Source: Alkalimonas cellulosilytica (GTDB taxonomy: Bacteria > Pseudomonadota > Gammaproteobacteria > Enterobacterales > Alteromonadaceae). Taken from it: a stretch of 64,000 nt of DNA. The stretch covers positions 28,592 through 92,591 of the forward strand of contig NZ_JAUHLI010000016.1 of the NCBI RefSeq assembly GCF_036325985.1, read 5' to 3'. The notes under the pieces were generated by a model. It made no database searches. It had not been told where the DNA came from and saw only the letters and a program-made list of their open reading frames with translations. Numbering within the stretch: the stretch's first letter is position 1; each line of letters starts with the position of its first letter. A program made the translations under genes and the position numbers. Positions 1 through 9,022 of this stretch are shown piece after piece.

Positions 1-1721
1 TGCGCAAACTGAAAGTTGCGGCCTTCACTGCCAATTTCTGAACACAGCAATATTTGTGCGCTGTAATCCTGCTGCGCAAAATAAGCTGCTGCTTTATCCC
101 GCTCCAGTATACTCATGCGCTCATGAAAAACTGCAGCGCGAATGCCTTCGCGTTGCATCAAGGCTTTATCCAGCTCCATGGCGGTTTCTGCATGGGCGCA
201 GATAAGCAGGAACTTATCTTTTTTATGCTGTTTCAGCAGCTGGATTAAGGCATCTATCCGTGGGTCAAGCTCGGACCAGGTACTGCCTGGATGCTGTCGA
301 CTGTACAAACGCTCAGGCGTGAGCAGGGCTTCAAGTTCTTTGGATGCAACGGTAGTTTGCCGAAGTTGCTCTGCACTGTCTTGATAGGCAGCTGGCATAT
401 CAAGCCCGATAAAACAGGGGGTGCGTTTTGGAAAGCCGGTGATGGTGCGGCGACTGTTGCGAAACAGGATACGCCCTGTGCCGTGACGATCCAGCAGTGG
501 TTGCAGAATTTGCTGTTGCAGTTGTGACCGTGTTGATGACTCAAGCCCTGTAAGTTGCAGTTGTTGCAGTGGTAAAGTTAAGCTGGGATCCTGCAGCAGT
601 TGCTGTAGGCCTGCTGCCGTTGCAGCTGACAGCGGGTCCTGCTGTAACAGCTGTTCGGCTAATGTCGCTATCTGTTGGAAATGTGTTTCTTGCTCTAAAA
701 ATGCCTGATAATCATAAAAACGATCGGCATCAAGCAACTGCAAGCGGGCAAAGTGACTGCGGTGGCCTAATTGATCCGGGGTGGCTGTCAGCAAGATAAT
801 GCCTGGGATCTGCGCTGCCAGCTTGGCTACGCATTGATAAGCCAGGCTGGGTGCTACGTCATCCCAGCTCAGGTGATGAGCCTCATCGACCACCAACAAA
901 TCCCAGGAGGCAGCCTCCGCTTGCGCCAGCCATTCGGGCGAGTTGCTCAAAAATTCCATGCTGCATAATACGATCTGGGCTGTTTCAAAAGGATTTTGTT
1001 GATCGAGAGCGCTTTGTTCACAACGCTCTTGATCAAAGATGGCGACTGTCAGATTAAAACGGCGCAGCATTTCTACCAACCACTGGTGCTGCAGTGACTC
1101 AGGTACCAGAATCAGGACGCGTTGAGCCAGGCCGCTGATCAGTTGCTGGTGCAGGATCAGTCCTGCCTCTATGGTTTTACCCAGACCGACTTCATCGGCC
1201 AACATGACACGCGGAGCATGACGTTTGGCGACTTCTTCAGCGATGAAAAGCTGATGCGGAATAAGGCTAATGCGAGCTCCCGCTAGCCCCCGCAACGGAT
1301 CCTGTTGTAACCGATGCAACTGTTGCTGGCTTTGATAGCGCAGACTAAAGGCTTCCAGCCGGTCTATCTGACCAGCATACATACGGTCTTGTGGTTGGCT
1401 AAAGCTCAAAAAGTGGTCGAGGAGGATTTCGCGTAGTTGCGTGTGCTGCTGATTGTCGTTACGAATACCGTGATACACCAGAGTATCAGCCACTTCTTCA
1501 ACCTGGCTGATGGTCAGCTCGAAGCCTTCAGCGCTGCGTACCCTGTCGCCGGCTAAAAAGCGAATACGCGACAGAGGAGCCTGTTGTCTGGCGTAGCAAC
1601 GTTGCTCGCCGCTGGCAGGAAATAAAATGCTGACGGTGCGATCATCCAATGCCACTACCGTCCCTAAACCTAAATCGGACTCACTCTCGCTGATCCAGCG
1701 CTGACCTAAAGCAAACGACAT
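1..1721 (-). CDS. rapA: RNA polymerase-associated ATPase RapA (partial, C-terminus outside window)
   Basis: RapA is a Swi2/Snf2-type ATPase that binds RNA polymerase and helps recycle it after transcription. About 573 N-terminal residues are visible; the family is usually about 970 residues, so the second helicase lobe and C-terminal part lie beyond the left edge. The start ATG at 1721 gives MSFALGQRWISESESDLG, typical of RapA and followed by the Tudor-like N-terminal domains. The Walker A motif DEVGLGKTIEAG lies near residues 173-185 and the DEAH box (VVDEAHHL) near residue 277. The gene is transcribed away from the phoH-like gene with 249 bp between them. Assignment is firm. Confidence 0.95.
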   Translation of the reverse strand, partial: MSFALGQRWISESESDLGLGTVVALDDRTVSILFPASGEQRCYARQQAPLSRIRFLAGDRVRSAEGFELTISQVEEVADTLVYHGIRNDNQQHTQLREILLDHFLSFSQPQDRMYAGQIDRLEAFSLRYQSQQQLHRLQQDPLRGLAGARISLIPHQLFIAEEVAKRHAPRVMLADEVGLGKTIEAGLILHQQLISGLAQRVLILVPESLQHQWLVEMLRRFNLTVAIFDQERCEQSALDQQNPFETAQIVLCSMEFLSNSPEWLAQAEAASWDLLVVDEAHHLSWDDVAPSLAYQCVAKLAAQIPGIILLTATPDQLGHRSHFARLQLLDADRFYDYQAFLEQETHFQQIATLAEQLLQQDPLSAATAAGLQQLLQDPSLTLPLQQLQLTGLESSTRSQLQQQILQPLLDRHGTGRILFRNSRRTITGFPKRTPCFIGLDMPAAYQDSAEQLRQTTVASKELEALLTPERLYSRQHPGSTWSELDPRIDALIQLLKQHKKDKFLLICAHAETAMELDKALMQREGIRAAVFHERMSILERDKAAAYFAQQDYSAQILLCSEIGSEGRNFQFA

Positions 1722-1970
1722 GATGTATCCAGTAACGAACAGGGGGCGCTATGGTACAGGGAAATGGGCTGTTCTGCACCCGGAAACTCGCATCTTCAGC
1801 TGGCATACTGCACGTTGTCATGCAGTGGTCATGCGGTTGTCTTAGACTTGTCATCGACTGTTTGCTGTTTTTTTGTGCGGTTGAACTGAGAATTGCCAGC
1901 GCTCTTAGCAGCTTGCACTATCCTTAATCAGAAGCTTACTTGCAGCCTGTGTGCCCTCAAGGAGATTTTC

Positions 1971-3356
1971 ATGGTGAGAAAACGAAGTAAGAAAATTTAT
2001 GTGCTTGATACCAATATACTTCTTCATGAGCCGTTTGCGTTTTTAAATTTTCAGGAACACGATGTCGTTATTCCAATGACCGTGCTCGAAGAGCTGGATC
2101 ATATCAAAGACCGCAATAAAGATGTCAGCCGGGATGCAAGGGTGGCCATTCGGGCATTGGAGGATGTACTGCGGGATGCCAGCCCGGAGCAAATGCTGCA
2201 TGGGGTGGCTTTGCCATTGCATGGTGAGCAGAAAATATCGGGTCATCTTACCATCATCAATGATCACCACTTAAAAGATGAGTTACCCGGCCTGCCCGGT
2301 GGCGAAAATGATCATTTGATCATCAATACGGCTTTGTATTTGCAGCGTGAGCGTAGTCCGCAAAAAGTCATTCTGGTGACCAAAGACATTAATATGCGGC
2401 TTAAAGCCAAAGGAGCTGGTTTAAAGCTGGTGGAGGATTACCGTACCGACCAGTTGATAGACGATGTTCGCTTTTTGTACAAAGGTTATTACCGGTTTCC
2501 GGGTGAGTTCTGGGGGCAGGTAAAAGAGTGTCAGACCGAACAAAAAGATCGTGATATCTTGCACTTGCTGGAGCGGCAATTGCTGCCGGATGCCTATATC
2601 AACGAATTTCTAATCGATGAAGCGGAGTCTTTCGCCGGCCAGGTGGTTGCTATCAATGAGCAGAAAATTCGGGTTCGGGATTTAGGCTATGAGCGCATGA
2701 TGCACCGACATGCCTGGGGGATTACTCCCAAAAATATTTATCAGGCCATGGCGCTGGAGGCTTTGTTGGATCCCAACATGGACCTGGTGATCCTGACAGG
2801 CCCGGCGGGTTGTGGGAAAACCCTGATTGCACTGGCGGCTGCCCTGGAGTTGGTGATTGAAAAGGGGCTATACGACAAAGTAATTGTGACGCGCAATACC
2901 CCGGAAATTGCCGAGTCGATAGGTTTTTTGCCCGGTACAGAAGAAGAGAAAATGGCGCCCTGGTTGGCGGCCATTACCGACTCGCTGGAGGTATTACACA
3001 AAACTGATGAGCATCCCCATGCCAGTGTGGGTTACATCATGGATAAAGCCAATATTCAGTTCAAATCGGTTAATTTTATGCGTGGCCGAAGCATTCAGAA
3101 CGCCATAGTGATTCTGGATGAGTGTCAGAACTTAAGTGCAGCTCAGCTCAAGACCATTATCACCCGCTGTGGTGAGGGGACCAAGTTGATTTGCTCCGGC
3201 AACCTCAGCCAGATAGACAGCAACTACCTGACTGCTGTGACTTCGGGTTTAACCTATATTGTTGAACGTTTCAAAAATTTCCCGGGCAGTGCCACCATTA
3301 ATTTAAATGGCGTGGTCCGCAGTCGGCTGGCGTCTTTTGCAGAAGAAAATTTATAG
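1971..3356 (+). CDS. PhoH family protein with N-terminal PIN domain (YlaK type)
   Basis: This 461-residue protein combines an N-terminal PIN ribonuclease domain (VLDTNILLHEP near residues 10-20, with further acidic residues up to about 150) and a C-terminal PhoH ATPase domain (Walker A GPAGCGKT near residue 280, Walker B VILDECQN near 380). PIN-PhoH proteins are thought to couple ATP-driven RNA unwinding to RNA cleavage. I chose the ATG at 1971 because AAGGAG sits 6 bp upstream; a longer open frame from 1893 has no such site and would add an unrelated 26-residue head. Its last 6 bp overlap the convergent transglutaminase-like gene. The domain call is firm; the cellular substrate is unknown. 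Confidence 0.93.
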   Translation: MVRKRSKKIYVLDTNILLHEPFAFLNFQEHDVVIPMTVLEELDHIKDRNKDVSRDARVAIRALEDVLRDASPEQMLHGVALPLHGEQKISGHLTIINDHHLKDELPGLPGGENDHLIINTALYLQRERSPQKVILVTKDINMRLKAKGAGLKLVEDYRTDQLIDDVRFLYKGYYRFPGEFWGQVKECQTEQKDRDILHLLERQLLPDAYINEFLIDEAESFAGQVVAINEQKIRVRDLGYERMMHRHAWGITPKNIYQAMALEALLDPNMDLVILTGPAGCGKTLIALAAALELVIEKGLYDKVIVTRNTPEIAESIGFLPGTEEEKMAPWLAAITDSLEVLHKTDEHPHASVGYIMDKANIQFKSVNFMRGRSIQNAIVILDECQNLSAAQLKTIITRCGEGTKLICSGNLSQIDSNYLTAVTSGLTYIVERFKNFPGSATINLNGVVRSRLASFAEENL

Positions 3357-4298
3357 TTTACGGTAATTGACGATACCAGGTTGCAGATACAGCTGATAAT
3401 GCTTAGCAATCTCACCTACCTGTTGTAAGGCCGGCCCGGTTGGGTCGGCCAGTACAAAGTTTTGCCCGTCCAATCTTAGCTGTTGGTCACTACTTTGACT
3501 CTGCATCCCTATGCCAATGATCGCGTGCTCAGGTAAATACACGATAACCAGGGGTACATCGGGTAACAGCAAGCGCAGTAGAGCTGCCATCAGCACCACT
3601 TTACTATCACAGTCGCCCCGGTGTTGCTGAATGAGTTGTAGAGGGGGCAAGAAGCCTGCAGCGGAGCTCATATTTCGATCGTACAGTTCCTGATAAGGGA
3701 TCCGCTGCAACCAGTCCAGTAAGAACTGGCTAATTTCCCGGGTGGTAGTGTAGGGGAATTTTTGCTGCAGGGCAGCTGCAACCGGCAGTAAATCATGCAG
3801 AGCATCGGCGACAATGCGCGGATGGTCGATCATAATCACCCGACGATTGGGCTTTAGTGTCAGCTCGGTATGATAAATACGCTGCAAGTAATCTTGTCTG
3901 GCTTGCTGCAGATGCGCTGTTAGCTGTTGTTGCAATACACGAGCATCTGCAGCGTGCCTGGCTGTTACCTTCAGTGGCAATGGGAAGCCAGTTGGTGGCA
4001 GTTCCACCTGAATGCCTGCTATGTTTTGCCTGCCTAACTCCTGTTGCAGGGCCTGACGCATCAGCGTATGTTCCAGTTGAGGCGAGTAGCGGCGAAAACT
4101 GCTTATATGCTGGTGCACACTCTGCTCAGGCAGTTGAAATGAAAAATTAACGGGTTGCCCTTGCTGGTGCCAGGAATAGTGGTAGTGCAACTCACCATCC
4201 TGACTGCTGCCTCGTTGCAGTTGCATGCTGGCAAATGCCGGGACGGCAACACATGCTAACAGCCAAAACCAGAAAAAATACGTTGTAATCTTGGTCAC
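3351..4298 (-). CDS. exported transglutaminase-like protein
   Basis: This protein of about 315 residues has a signal peptide (MTKITTYFFWFWLLACVAVP then AFASMQ). Its C-terminal half carries a transglutaminase-like catalytic set: Cys in RGDCDSK near residue 229, His in PEHAIIGIG near 258 and Asp in LADPTGP near 289. Such folds can be cysteine peptidases, amidases or crosslinking enzymes; the substrate cannot be read from sequence. The chosen GTG start overlaps the upstream stop codon as GTGA, with AAGG just upstream, so translation is probably coupled to the GlyGly-CTERM protein gene. An alternative TTG start at 4325 would add nine residues ahead of the signal peptide. Confidence 0.75.
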   Translation of the reverse strand: MTKITTYFFWFWLLACVAVPAFASMQLQRGSSQDGELHYHYSWHQQGQPVNFSFQLPEQSVHQHISSFRRYSPQLEHTLMRQALQQELGRQNIAGIQVELPPTGFPLPLKVTARHAADARVLQQQLTAHLQQARQDYLQRIYHTELTLKPNRRVIMIDHPRIVADALHDLLPVAAALQQKFPYTTTREISQFLLDWLQRIPYQELYDRNMSSAAGFLPPLQLIQQHRGDCDSKVVLMAALLRLLLPDVPLVIVYLPEHAIIGIGMQSQSSDQQLRLDGQNFVLADPTGPALQQVGEIAKHYQLYLQPGIVNYRKL

Positions 4299-4927
4299 TT
4301 GCACCTTTTTGATTGCTGCCGCCAAAGCAGTAAGCTTAGCCCTAACAGGCCAAAAATACCAAGGCTTCCGCCGTAGCTTTCTACCACGGTCAGTACCTGT
4401 TGATCGCGTTGATAATCTTCCAGTGGCAAATCAGCCAGAATGAGCTCGTCATAGCCAGAGATTTCAGCCACTAACCAGCCGGTACTGGCATCATACAGCC
4501 GAATGATCAGATCGTAATAGCCGGCCGGATAGTGTGCCTCCAGAGTGGTATCAATGGCAAACCAGTCATGTCGGCTTTGGCGATACAGGGTGAAAATCGA
4601 GCTAATATGAAACAGTTGCTCCGCCCGGCCTGGCCGTTGCAGGCTAAACTCGGCCCAAACAGGCAGGCTGGACCTGTTGGTGTCTGCATCGAACTTCAGG
4701 TAGAGCTGATGATAAAAACCGTTGTTATTGAAATCACCACTGAGCTCCAACTCTAGGCGATGAAACCAGACATCGGTACTGTAACTTTGTGCACTGACCA
4801 AGCCGGTTGCTTCATCCATGGCTTCGGATTCGGCAGTACCACGTTGTTCCAGGGTGGTACTGACAGGTTGTTCAGCACCGAGGCTGGAGGCAGTGATTAA
4901 CAGCAAGACACTTAGTAGCAACTTCAT
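4295..4927 (-). CDS. choice-of-anchor H / GlyGly-CTERM-type surface protein
   Basis: This 210-residue exported protein has a signal peptide (residues 1-18). Its middle resembles choice-of-anchor H proteins: acidic Asn/Asp-rich stretches such as SGDFNNNGFYHQLYLKFDAD, then ETTLEAHYPAGYYDL-like beta segments. The C-terminus has the three parts of a GlyGly-CTERM sorting tail: SYGGSLG, a hydrophobic helix (IFGLLGLSLLLW) and a basic end (RQQSKRCK). Proteins with this tail are processed by rhombosortase, a rhomboid protease, and go to the surface or medium. No rhombosortase gene is visible here. It is the first gene of a two-gene operon with the transglutaminase-like protein, through a 4-bp overlap. 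Confidence 0.72.
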   Translation of the reverse strand: MKLLLSVLLLITASSLGAEQPVSTTLEQRGTAESEAMDEATGLVSAQSYSTDVWFHRLELELSGDFNNNGFYHQLYLKFDADTNRSSLPVWAEFSLQRPGRAEQLFHISSIFTLYRQSRHDWFAIDTTLEAHYPAGYYDLIIRLYDASTGWLVAEISGYDELILADLPLEDYQRDQQVLTVVESYGGSLGIFGLLGLSLLLWRQQSKRCK

Positions 4928-5011
4928 GGCTATTCCTTCCTTTCTCTCTTGCGTACAATACTAGGTATAGAGTGAAAGGCATGAATCCCTGCTGAACTAG
5001 AAGGAACCAAG

Positions 5012-5845
5012 GTGACCAAGCTAAGCCGTAGCTGGCATATCGAGAAAAAAGTTGTTGCGATACAGTTCTTAGCCGAACAAGTGCCAGTATTATCCAAAGG
5101 CCGGCTGAAAGATGCGATGGCAAAAGGCGCCGTCTGGTTGCAACAGGGAAAAAAGCAAAAGCGACTGCGTCGGGCGCAAGCTGAATTACTCCCTGGCCAG
5201 ACGCTGGCGCTGCATTATGATGCGGAAATCCTGCAACGCTCGGCTGGGCACAGCCAGTTATTGCTGGATCAGCGTGCCTATTCTGTCTGGTGGAAACCGG
5301 CTGGTGTGTTGTCGCAAGGCAGCCTCTTTGGTGATCATCTGTCTTTGCTGCGACAGGCTGAGTTGCAAACAAAGCGGCCAGTGCATCTGGTGCATCGGCT
5401 CGATCGGGAAGCCAGTGGCTTGCTTTTGGTGGCTCACAATGCCGCGGCTGCTGCCAGTTTAAGCCAGCAGTTTCAGCGCGGTCAGATCAAGAAGCTCTAT
5501 CATGTGGCGGTGCAAGGGCGGTTATCCGATGCGCTTAAAAATGCGGGCGAACTGACACTGATGTTGGATGGCAAAGCCTGTGTGACACGGTTTGTTGTAT
5601 ACAAACAGCTGGAAAGTGGGGTTAGCTGGCTAAAAGTAGACTTGCTGACCGGGCGCAAGCACCAAATTCGTCGCCATTTTGCTGCTGCTGGCCACCCTGT
5701 GATGGGAGATCCGCGCTATGGTAATGCGCACTCAGCGGCTGATACCTTAGCCCTTCAGGCAGTTGAGCTAGGCTGGTATTGTCCAGTTAATAACACAGAC
5801 AAAGTATTCCACTTACCCGAGGCATTGCGTTTGTTTGCAGGCTAA
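5012..5845 (+). CDS. RluA-family RNA pseudouridine synthase
   Basis: This 277-residue enzyme isomerises uridine to pseudouridine in structured RNA. The family signature HLVHRLDREASGLLL, with the catalytic Asp near residue 131, is intact, and the later motif TGRKHQIRRHFAAAGHPVMG is also typical. The N-terminal 75 residues resemble an S4-like RNA-binding domain (LSKGRLKDAMAKGAVW). The start is a GTG at 5012 preceded by AAGGAA. It is divergent from the choice-of-anchor gene, with 84 bp between them. Which RNA position it modifies cannot be told; it is shorter than RluC and RluD. Confidence 0.88.
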   Translation: MTKLSRSWHIEKKVVAIQFLAEQVPVLSKGRLKDAMAKGAVWLQQGKKQKRLRRAQAELLPGQTLALHYDAEILQRSAGHSQLLLDQRAYSVWWKPAGVLSQGSLFGDHLSLLRQAELQTKRPVHLVHRLDREASGLLLVAHNAAAAASLSQQFQRGQIKKLYHVAVQGRLSDALKNAGELTLMLDGKACVTRFVVYKQLESGVSWLKVDLLTGRKHQIRRHFAAAGHPVMGDPRYGNAHSAADTLALQAVELGWYCPVNNTDKVFHLPEALRLFAG

Positions 5846-5878
5846 AATTGCGTCAGGCTTGCCATGCTATCACTTACC

Positions 5879-7906
5879 TTATTCGATGAGCTCTTTAATA
5901 CTGGGGTTGAGCAAGCGTTGCTGCTGCCAGAGTTCGATGCTGCCAAGTTGCAATGCATTGAGTAAGTCTTGTCGGATATTTTCTGCCATCCACTCGCAGG
6001 GGCGTTGCTCCAGTACCTTTAGTTGCAGATAGAGGTTATCGTCACTTGGATTAAGCTGCTCAGCCAGATACCAGCTTAACCAGACTGCTTCACGCAGCGC
6101 TTGCAGGTGTTGGGCTTTAAAAGGCTCACCCAACATAGCCTGCAATGGCAATACCAGGGTTTGCAACTGAGGGATGGGTTTGAGAGCTTTGCGCTGCTGC
6201 CCTAAGTGCAGCAATACTTTTTGTTCCAGTGCTGGTAGCTGGTCATCTGGGCAGTTCAGCCCAAGCCAAAGAACGTCGCTGTGAATGGTCACCTGGATAA
6301 TTTCAGGAAAATTCAAACTTTGTAGCAAACTGATCAATGCCTGGCGCAGCTGAACCTCACCATGGCGTTGCTTGTATTGCTGACAGCCCCTTAAAGTAAC
6401 GGCCATCAACTGTAAGGGGAGTTTTTGCCGTTGTTCCGCCACCAGTTTTTCACTGAACTGAATCCATTGCCTGGAGAAAATCAATTGATTCGGAGTAAGC
6501 CGCTGACGGTGTTGCCATCCAAACCGGCCAAGTACCACGACCAGCAAGAGCAACGTTGCAGTCACTGTTATCAGCCAATAGCTTGGTAGAAAAGCTGGAT
6601 GAGAGTCTACCATTGCAGCTGCTGGGGTACCTTGATGCAAGTAGTCTAGCTTCAACTGATACTGTTCCCGCAAATCATCAAAGCGCAGCGCCCGGGCCAA
6701 TTGGCTGTAGTGAAAAGCTTGCTGCCAGTCTTGTTGCCAGGCCGCCAGTTCTGCCGCCAGCTCTGCATAGCGGTAGCGTAGAAATAAAGCCTGACTGTGA
6801 TCCTCTGGCTCAATGGTCAGCTGTTGGAACAGCGATTTGGCTCGTTCAAACTCTTGTTGCTGGAGCAGGCTTTCGGCCAGGATAAGTTGTACCTGGTTTA
6901 ATAGACTATGGCTGTTAATCTGAGTGGCAATGCTGACAGCTTGCTCAAAATAATCATACGCCAGTGCTTGTTGTTGCTGAAGCTGATACCACTGGCCAAG
7001 ATAGAACTTACTCTCGGCGATGCTGTAAGCATCACCATGTTGGTGGCTGAGCTGCAGCGCTTCTTGCAGATAAGCATAGGTTTGTTCATCCTGCCAATTC
7101 TGGTCCAACTGAACACTAGCTACCCTTAATAAACTATTGATGTAAGCACGTTCACGTTGATAGTTGCTAAAGCCTTCCTTTGCTTGCAGGAAGGCCTGCA
7201 GAGCTTGCTCGGGTAGCCCCATTTTCTGGTAGCCAATACCATAACGTAACTGGACCAGTGGGTAGGCATGATAAGCCTCCAACTGGGTCGCGAGTGTTAA
7301 GGTGGATTGAAAGTGAGAAAAAGCCTGATTGATCCGGTTCATTTGCAGATGCAAACGCCCAAGCAGGAAGTGTGCATTCATTTCCTGTTGGGGCAACATG
7401 GCTTCAGCCAGGCTCTTTTCGGCATAAAAGATTGCTTGCGCGTAGTCGCTGTTTTGCAAATGAGCCTGAGCCAGACTTTCATACAGCTCGTTTTTCTCTT
7501 TGCGGGCCCGCTCATCCTGCAAAGGCTCCAGCCACTGCAAGGCTTGCTGCAAGGCTTCAATACCCAGTTCAGTATTGCGATATAAGCGGCCATAAATTTC
7601 GGCTTTGGTATGGTAGAGCTGGGCTTGAAACAGCGGCTGATCATCCAGCAGCACCGCCAATGCAATGGCTTGCTCAATGTTCACTAAAGCACTTTCTCTT
7701 TGGTTCAGTAACAGCTGGGCATAAGCAAGCTCCAGCCAGTAACTGCTGGAGTTAGGAGCAGGTTGCTGCATGGCTTGCTCAAGGAACTGCTCGGGAGCCT
7801 GACGGATCAGGGAGGGCCTGAACTCGGGAGTGGCACTAGGAGTGGCACTAAAAGCAGGGCCATAGCTCAGAAAAAGTAACAGCAGCAGAATGAAAGCAGC
7901 ATGCAT
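5879..7906 (-). CDS. TPR sensor protein with a degenerate GGDEF-like C-terminus
   Basis: This 675-residue protein has a signal peptide (MHAAFILLLLLFLSYGPAFS), about 400 residues of tetratricopeptide-like helical repeats (for example YAQAIFYAEKSLAEAM and YAYLQEALQLSHQHGDAYSI), one membrane helix near residues 447-468 and a cytoplasmic tail. The layout matches periplasmic-TPR/GGDEF proteins of Alteromonadales. The tail has the spacing of a GGDEF domain (LMAVTLRGCQQYKQRHGEVQ), but the catalytic loop reads HSDVLWLGL, so it is unlikely to make c-di-GMP. A scaffold or nucleotide-sensing role is inferred. It converges on the pseudouridine synthase gene with 33 bp between them. The ribosome site is weak. 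Confidence 0.75.
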   Translation of the reverse strand: MHAAFILLLLLFLSYGPAFSATPSATPEFRPSLIRQAPEQFLEQAMQQPAPNSSSYWLELAYAQLLLNQRESALVNIEQAIALAVLLDDQPLFQAQLYHTKAEIYGRLYRNTELGIEALQQALQWLEPLQDERARKEKNELYESLAQAHLQNSDYAQAIFYAEKSLAEAMLPQQEMNAHFLLGRLHLQMNRINQAFSHFQSTLTLATQLEAYHAYPLVQLRYGIGYQKMGLPEQALQAFLQAKEGFSNYQRERAYINSLLRVASVQLDQNWQDEQTYAYLQEALQLSHQHGDAYSIAESKFYLGQWYQLQQQQALAYDYFEQAVSIATQINSHSLLNQVQLILAESLLQQQEFERAKSLFQQLTIEPEDHSQALFLRYRYAELAAELAAWQQDWQQAFHYSQLARALRFDDLREQYQLKLDYLHQGTPAAAMVDSHPAFLPSYWLITVTATLLLLVVVLGRFGWQHRQRLTPNQLIFSRQWIQFSEKLVAEQRQKLPLQLMAVTLRGCQQYKQRHGEVQLRQALISLLQSLNFPEIIQVTIHSDVLWLGLNCPDDQLPALEQKVLLHLGQQRKALKPIPQLQTLVLPLQAMLGEPFKAQHLQALREAVWLSWYLAEQLNPSDDNLYLQLKVLEQRPCEWMAENIRQDLLNALQLGSIELWQQQRLLNPSIKELIE

Positions 7907-7974
7907 AAAGAATCAAGCAGGTGTCATAAATTTGTTGTGGTCATTGTGCGTCAGATTATGGATGCTGTACAGCT

Positions 7975-8919
7975 TTATCCGGCTTGATTCTTAAGCCAAT
8001 GGGAAAGTTGGCTGGCAGTGCTCGCAATCAGGCGATTGCGTGCAGCCCGGGTTGCCCAGGCCACATGGGGTGTTATCAGCAATCTGGAATGAGACTCTTG
8101 CAAAAGTGGGTGGGTGCTGGCCGGGGGTTCTTGTTCCAAGACATCCAGAGCTGCAGCATACAGCTTATTCCGCTGCAAAGCACTCAGTAGAGCAGCAGGC
8201 TCTATCAGGCCACCACGGGCGGTATTAATCAGTATGGCTGTTGGTTTTAACCAGGCTAACTGTTCAGCGCCAATCAGGTGGTGATTATCTGCTGTGAGTG
8301 GGCAGTGCAACGACAGCACATCAGCTTGTTCCAGTGCTTGCCGAAAGGGGGTTCGCCCCGGACGGCAACTGGCAGCGTCTGGTCGCTCAGCAATACAGAT
8401 CTGCATACCAAAAGCCCGGGCCAGCTGAGCTGTGGCCTGACCAAGGGCACCGTAACCGACGATGGTCATGGTTTGACCTGCCAATTCCTGCATTGGCTGC
8501 TCCAGCAGGCAAAAATGTGCGCTTTTGCTCCAGCTCCCTTGTTGGACACTCTGGTGATGCGCTGTGCATTGGTTGGTGAAATGCAGTAACAGGGCAAAGA
8601 CATGTTGCGCTACTGAAGCGCTGGTATAGTTATCGACATTCTGAACCTTGATGTCTGCAGCGGTTGCTGCGGCCAGATCAATATTGTTGGTGCCGGTGGC
8701 AGTCACGGCGATATAACGTAGCTCGGGTAGTTGCCTGAGCACTGCGCTGTCTAGTACCACCTTATTAACGATAGCGATTTGGCAACCGTGCAACCTGGTC
8801 AACACTTGATTAGGGCCTGTGTTGGGGTATAAGGTCAACTGCAGTGGTAATTGCTGCAATGGGCTTAGATCCGCATCGCCAACGGATCCTGCATCAAGAT
8901 AAGCGGCGTTGTTGGTCAC
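7975..8919 (-). CDS. D-2-hydroxyacid dehydrogenase (NAD(P)-dependent)
   Basis: About 314 residues of the D-isomer-specific 2-hydroxyacid dehydrogenase family, which reduces 2-keto acids such as hydroxypyruvate or glyoxylate. The nucleotide-binding motif is GYGALGQATAQLA; the catalytic Arg is in INTARGGLI, the Glu in DVLEQEPP and the His in LLITPHVAW. The pattern TGTNNIDLAAA is close to glycerate dehydrogenase (HprA) types. I place the start at GTG 8919, which has GAGG five bases upstream; a TTG at 8934 is the alternative and would add five residues. Substrate is not certain. Confidence 0.9.
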   Translation of the reverse strand: MTNNAAYLDAGSVGDADLSPLQQLPLQLTLYPNTGPNQVLTRLHGCQIAIVNKVVLDSAVLRQLPELRYIAVTATGTNNIDLAAATAADIKVQNVDNYTSASVAQHVFALLLHFTNQCTAHHQSVQQGSWSKSAHFCLLEQPMQELAGQTMTIVGYGALGQATAQLARAFGMQICIAERPDAASCRPGRTPFRQALEQADVLSLHCPLTADNHHLIGAEQLAWLKPTAILINTARGGLIEPAALLSALQRNKLYAAALDVLEQEPPASTHPLLQESHSRLLITPHVAWATRAARNRLIASTASQLSHWLKNQAG

Positions 8920-9022
8920 AAATGCCTCGTGCAATGATTGTTTGGCATGATCCTAACTGCTTTACCCACCGTAAGCTAGTATTGATGCAGAGTTTGATTT
9001 TTATGCAACAACGGCGGCCCAG

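Noticed and set aside
1800..1860. Repeated GTCATGC words in the gap before the PhoH-like gene as an operator
   Set aside because: The copies are short, irregularly spaced and not palindromic; chance repetition is likely.
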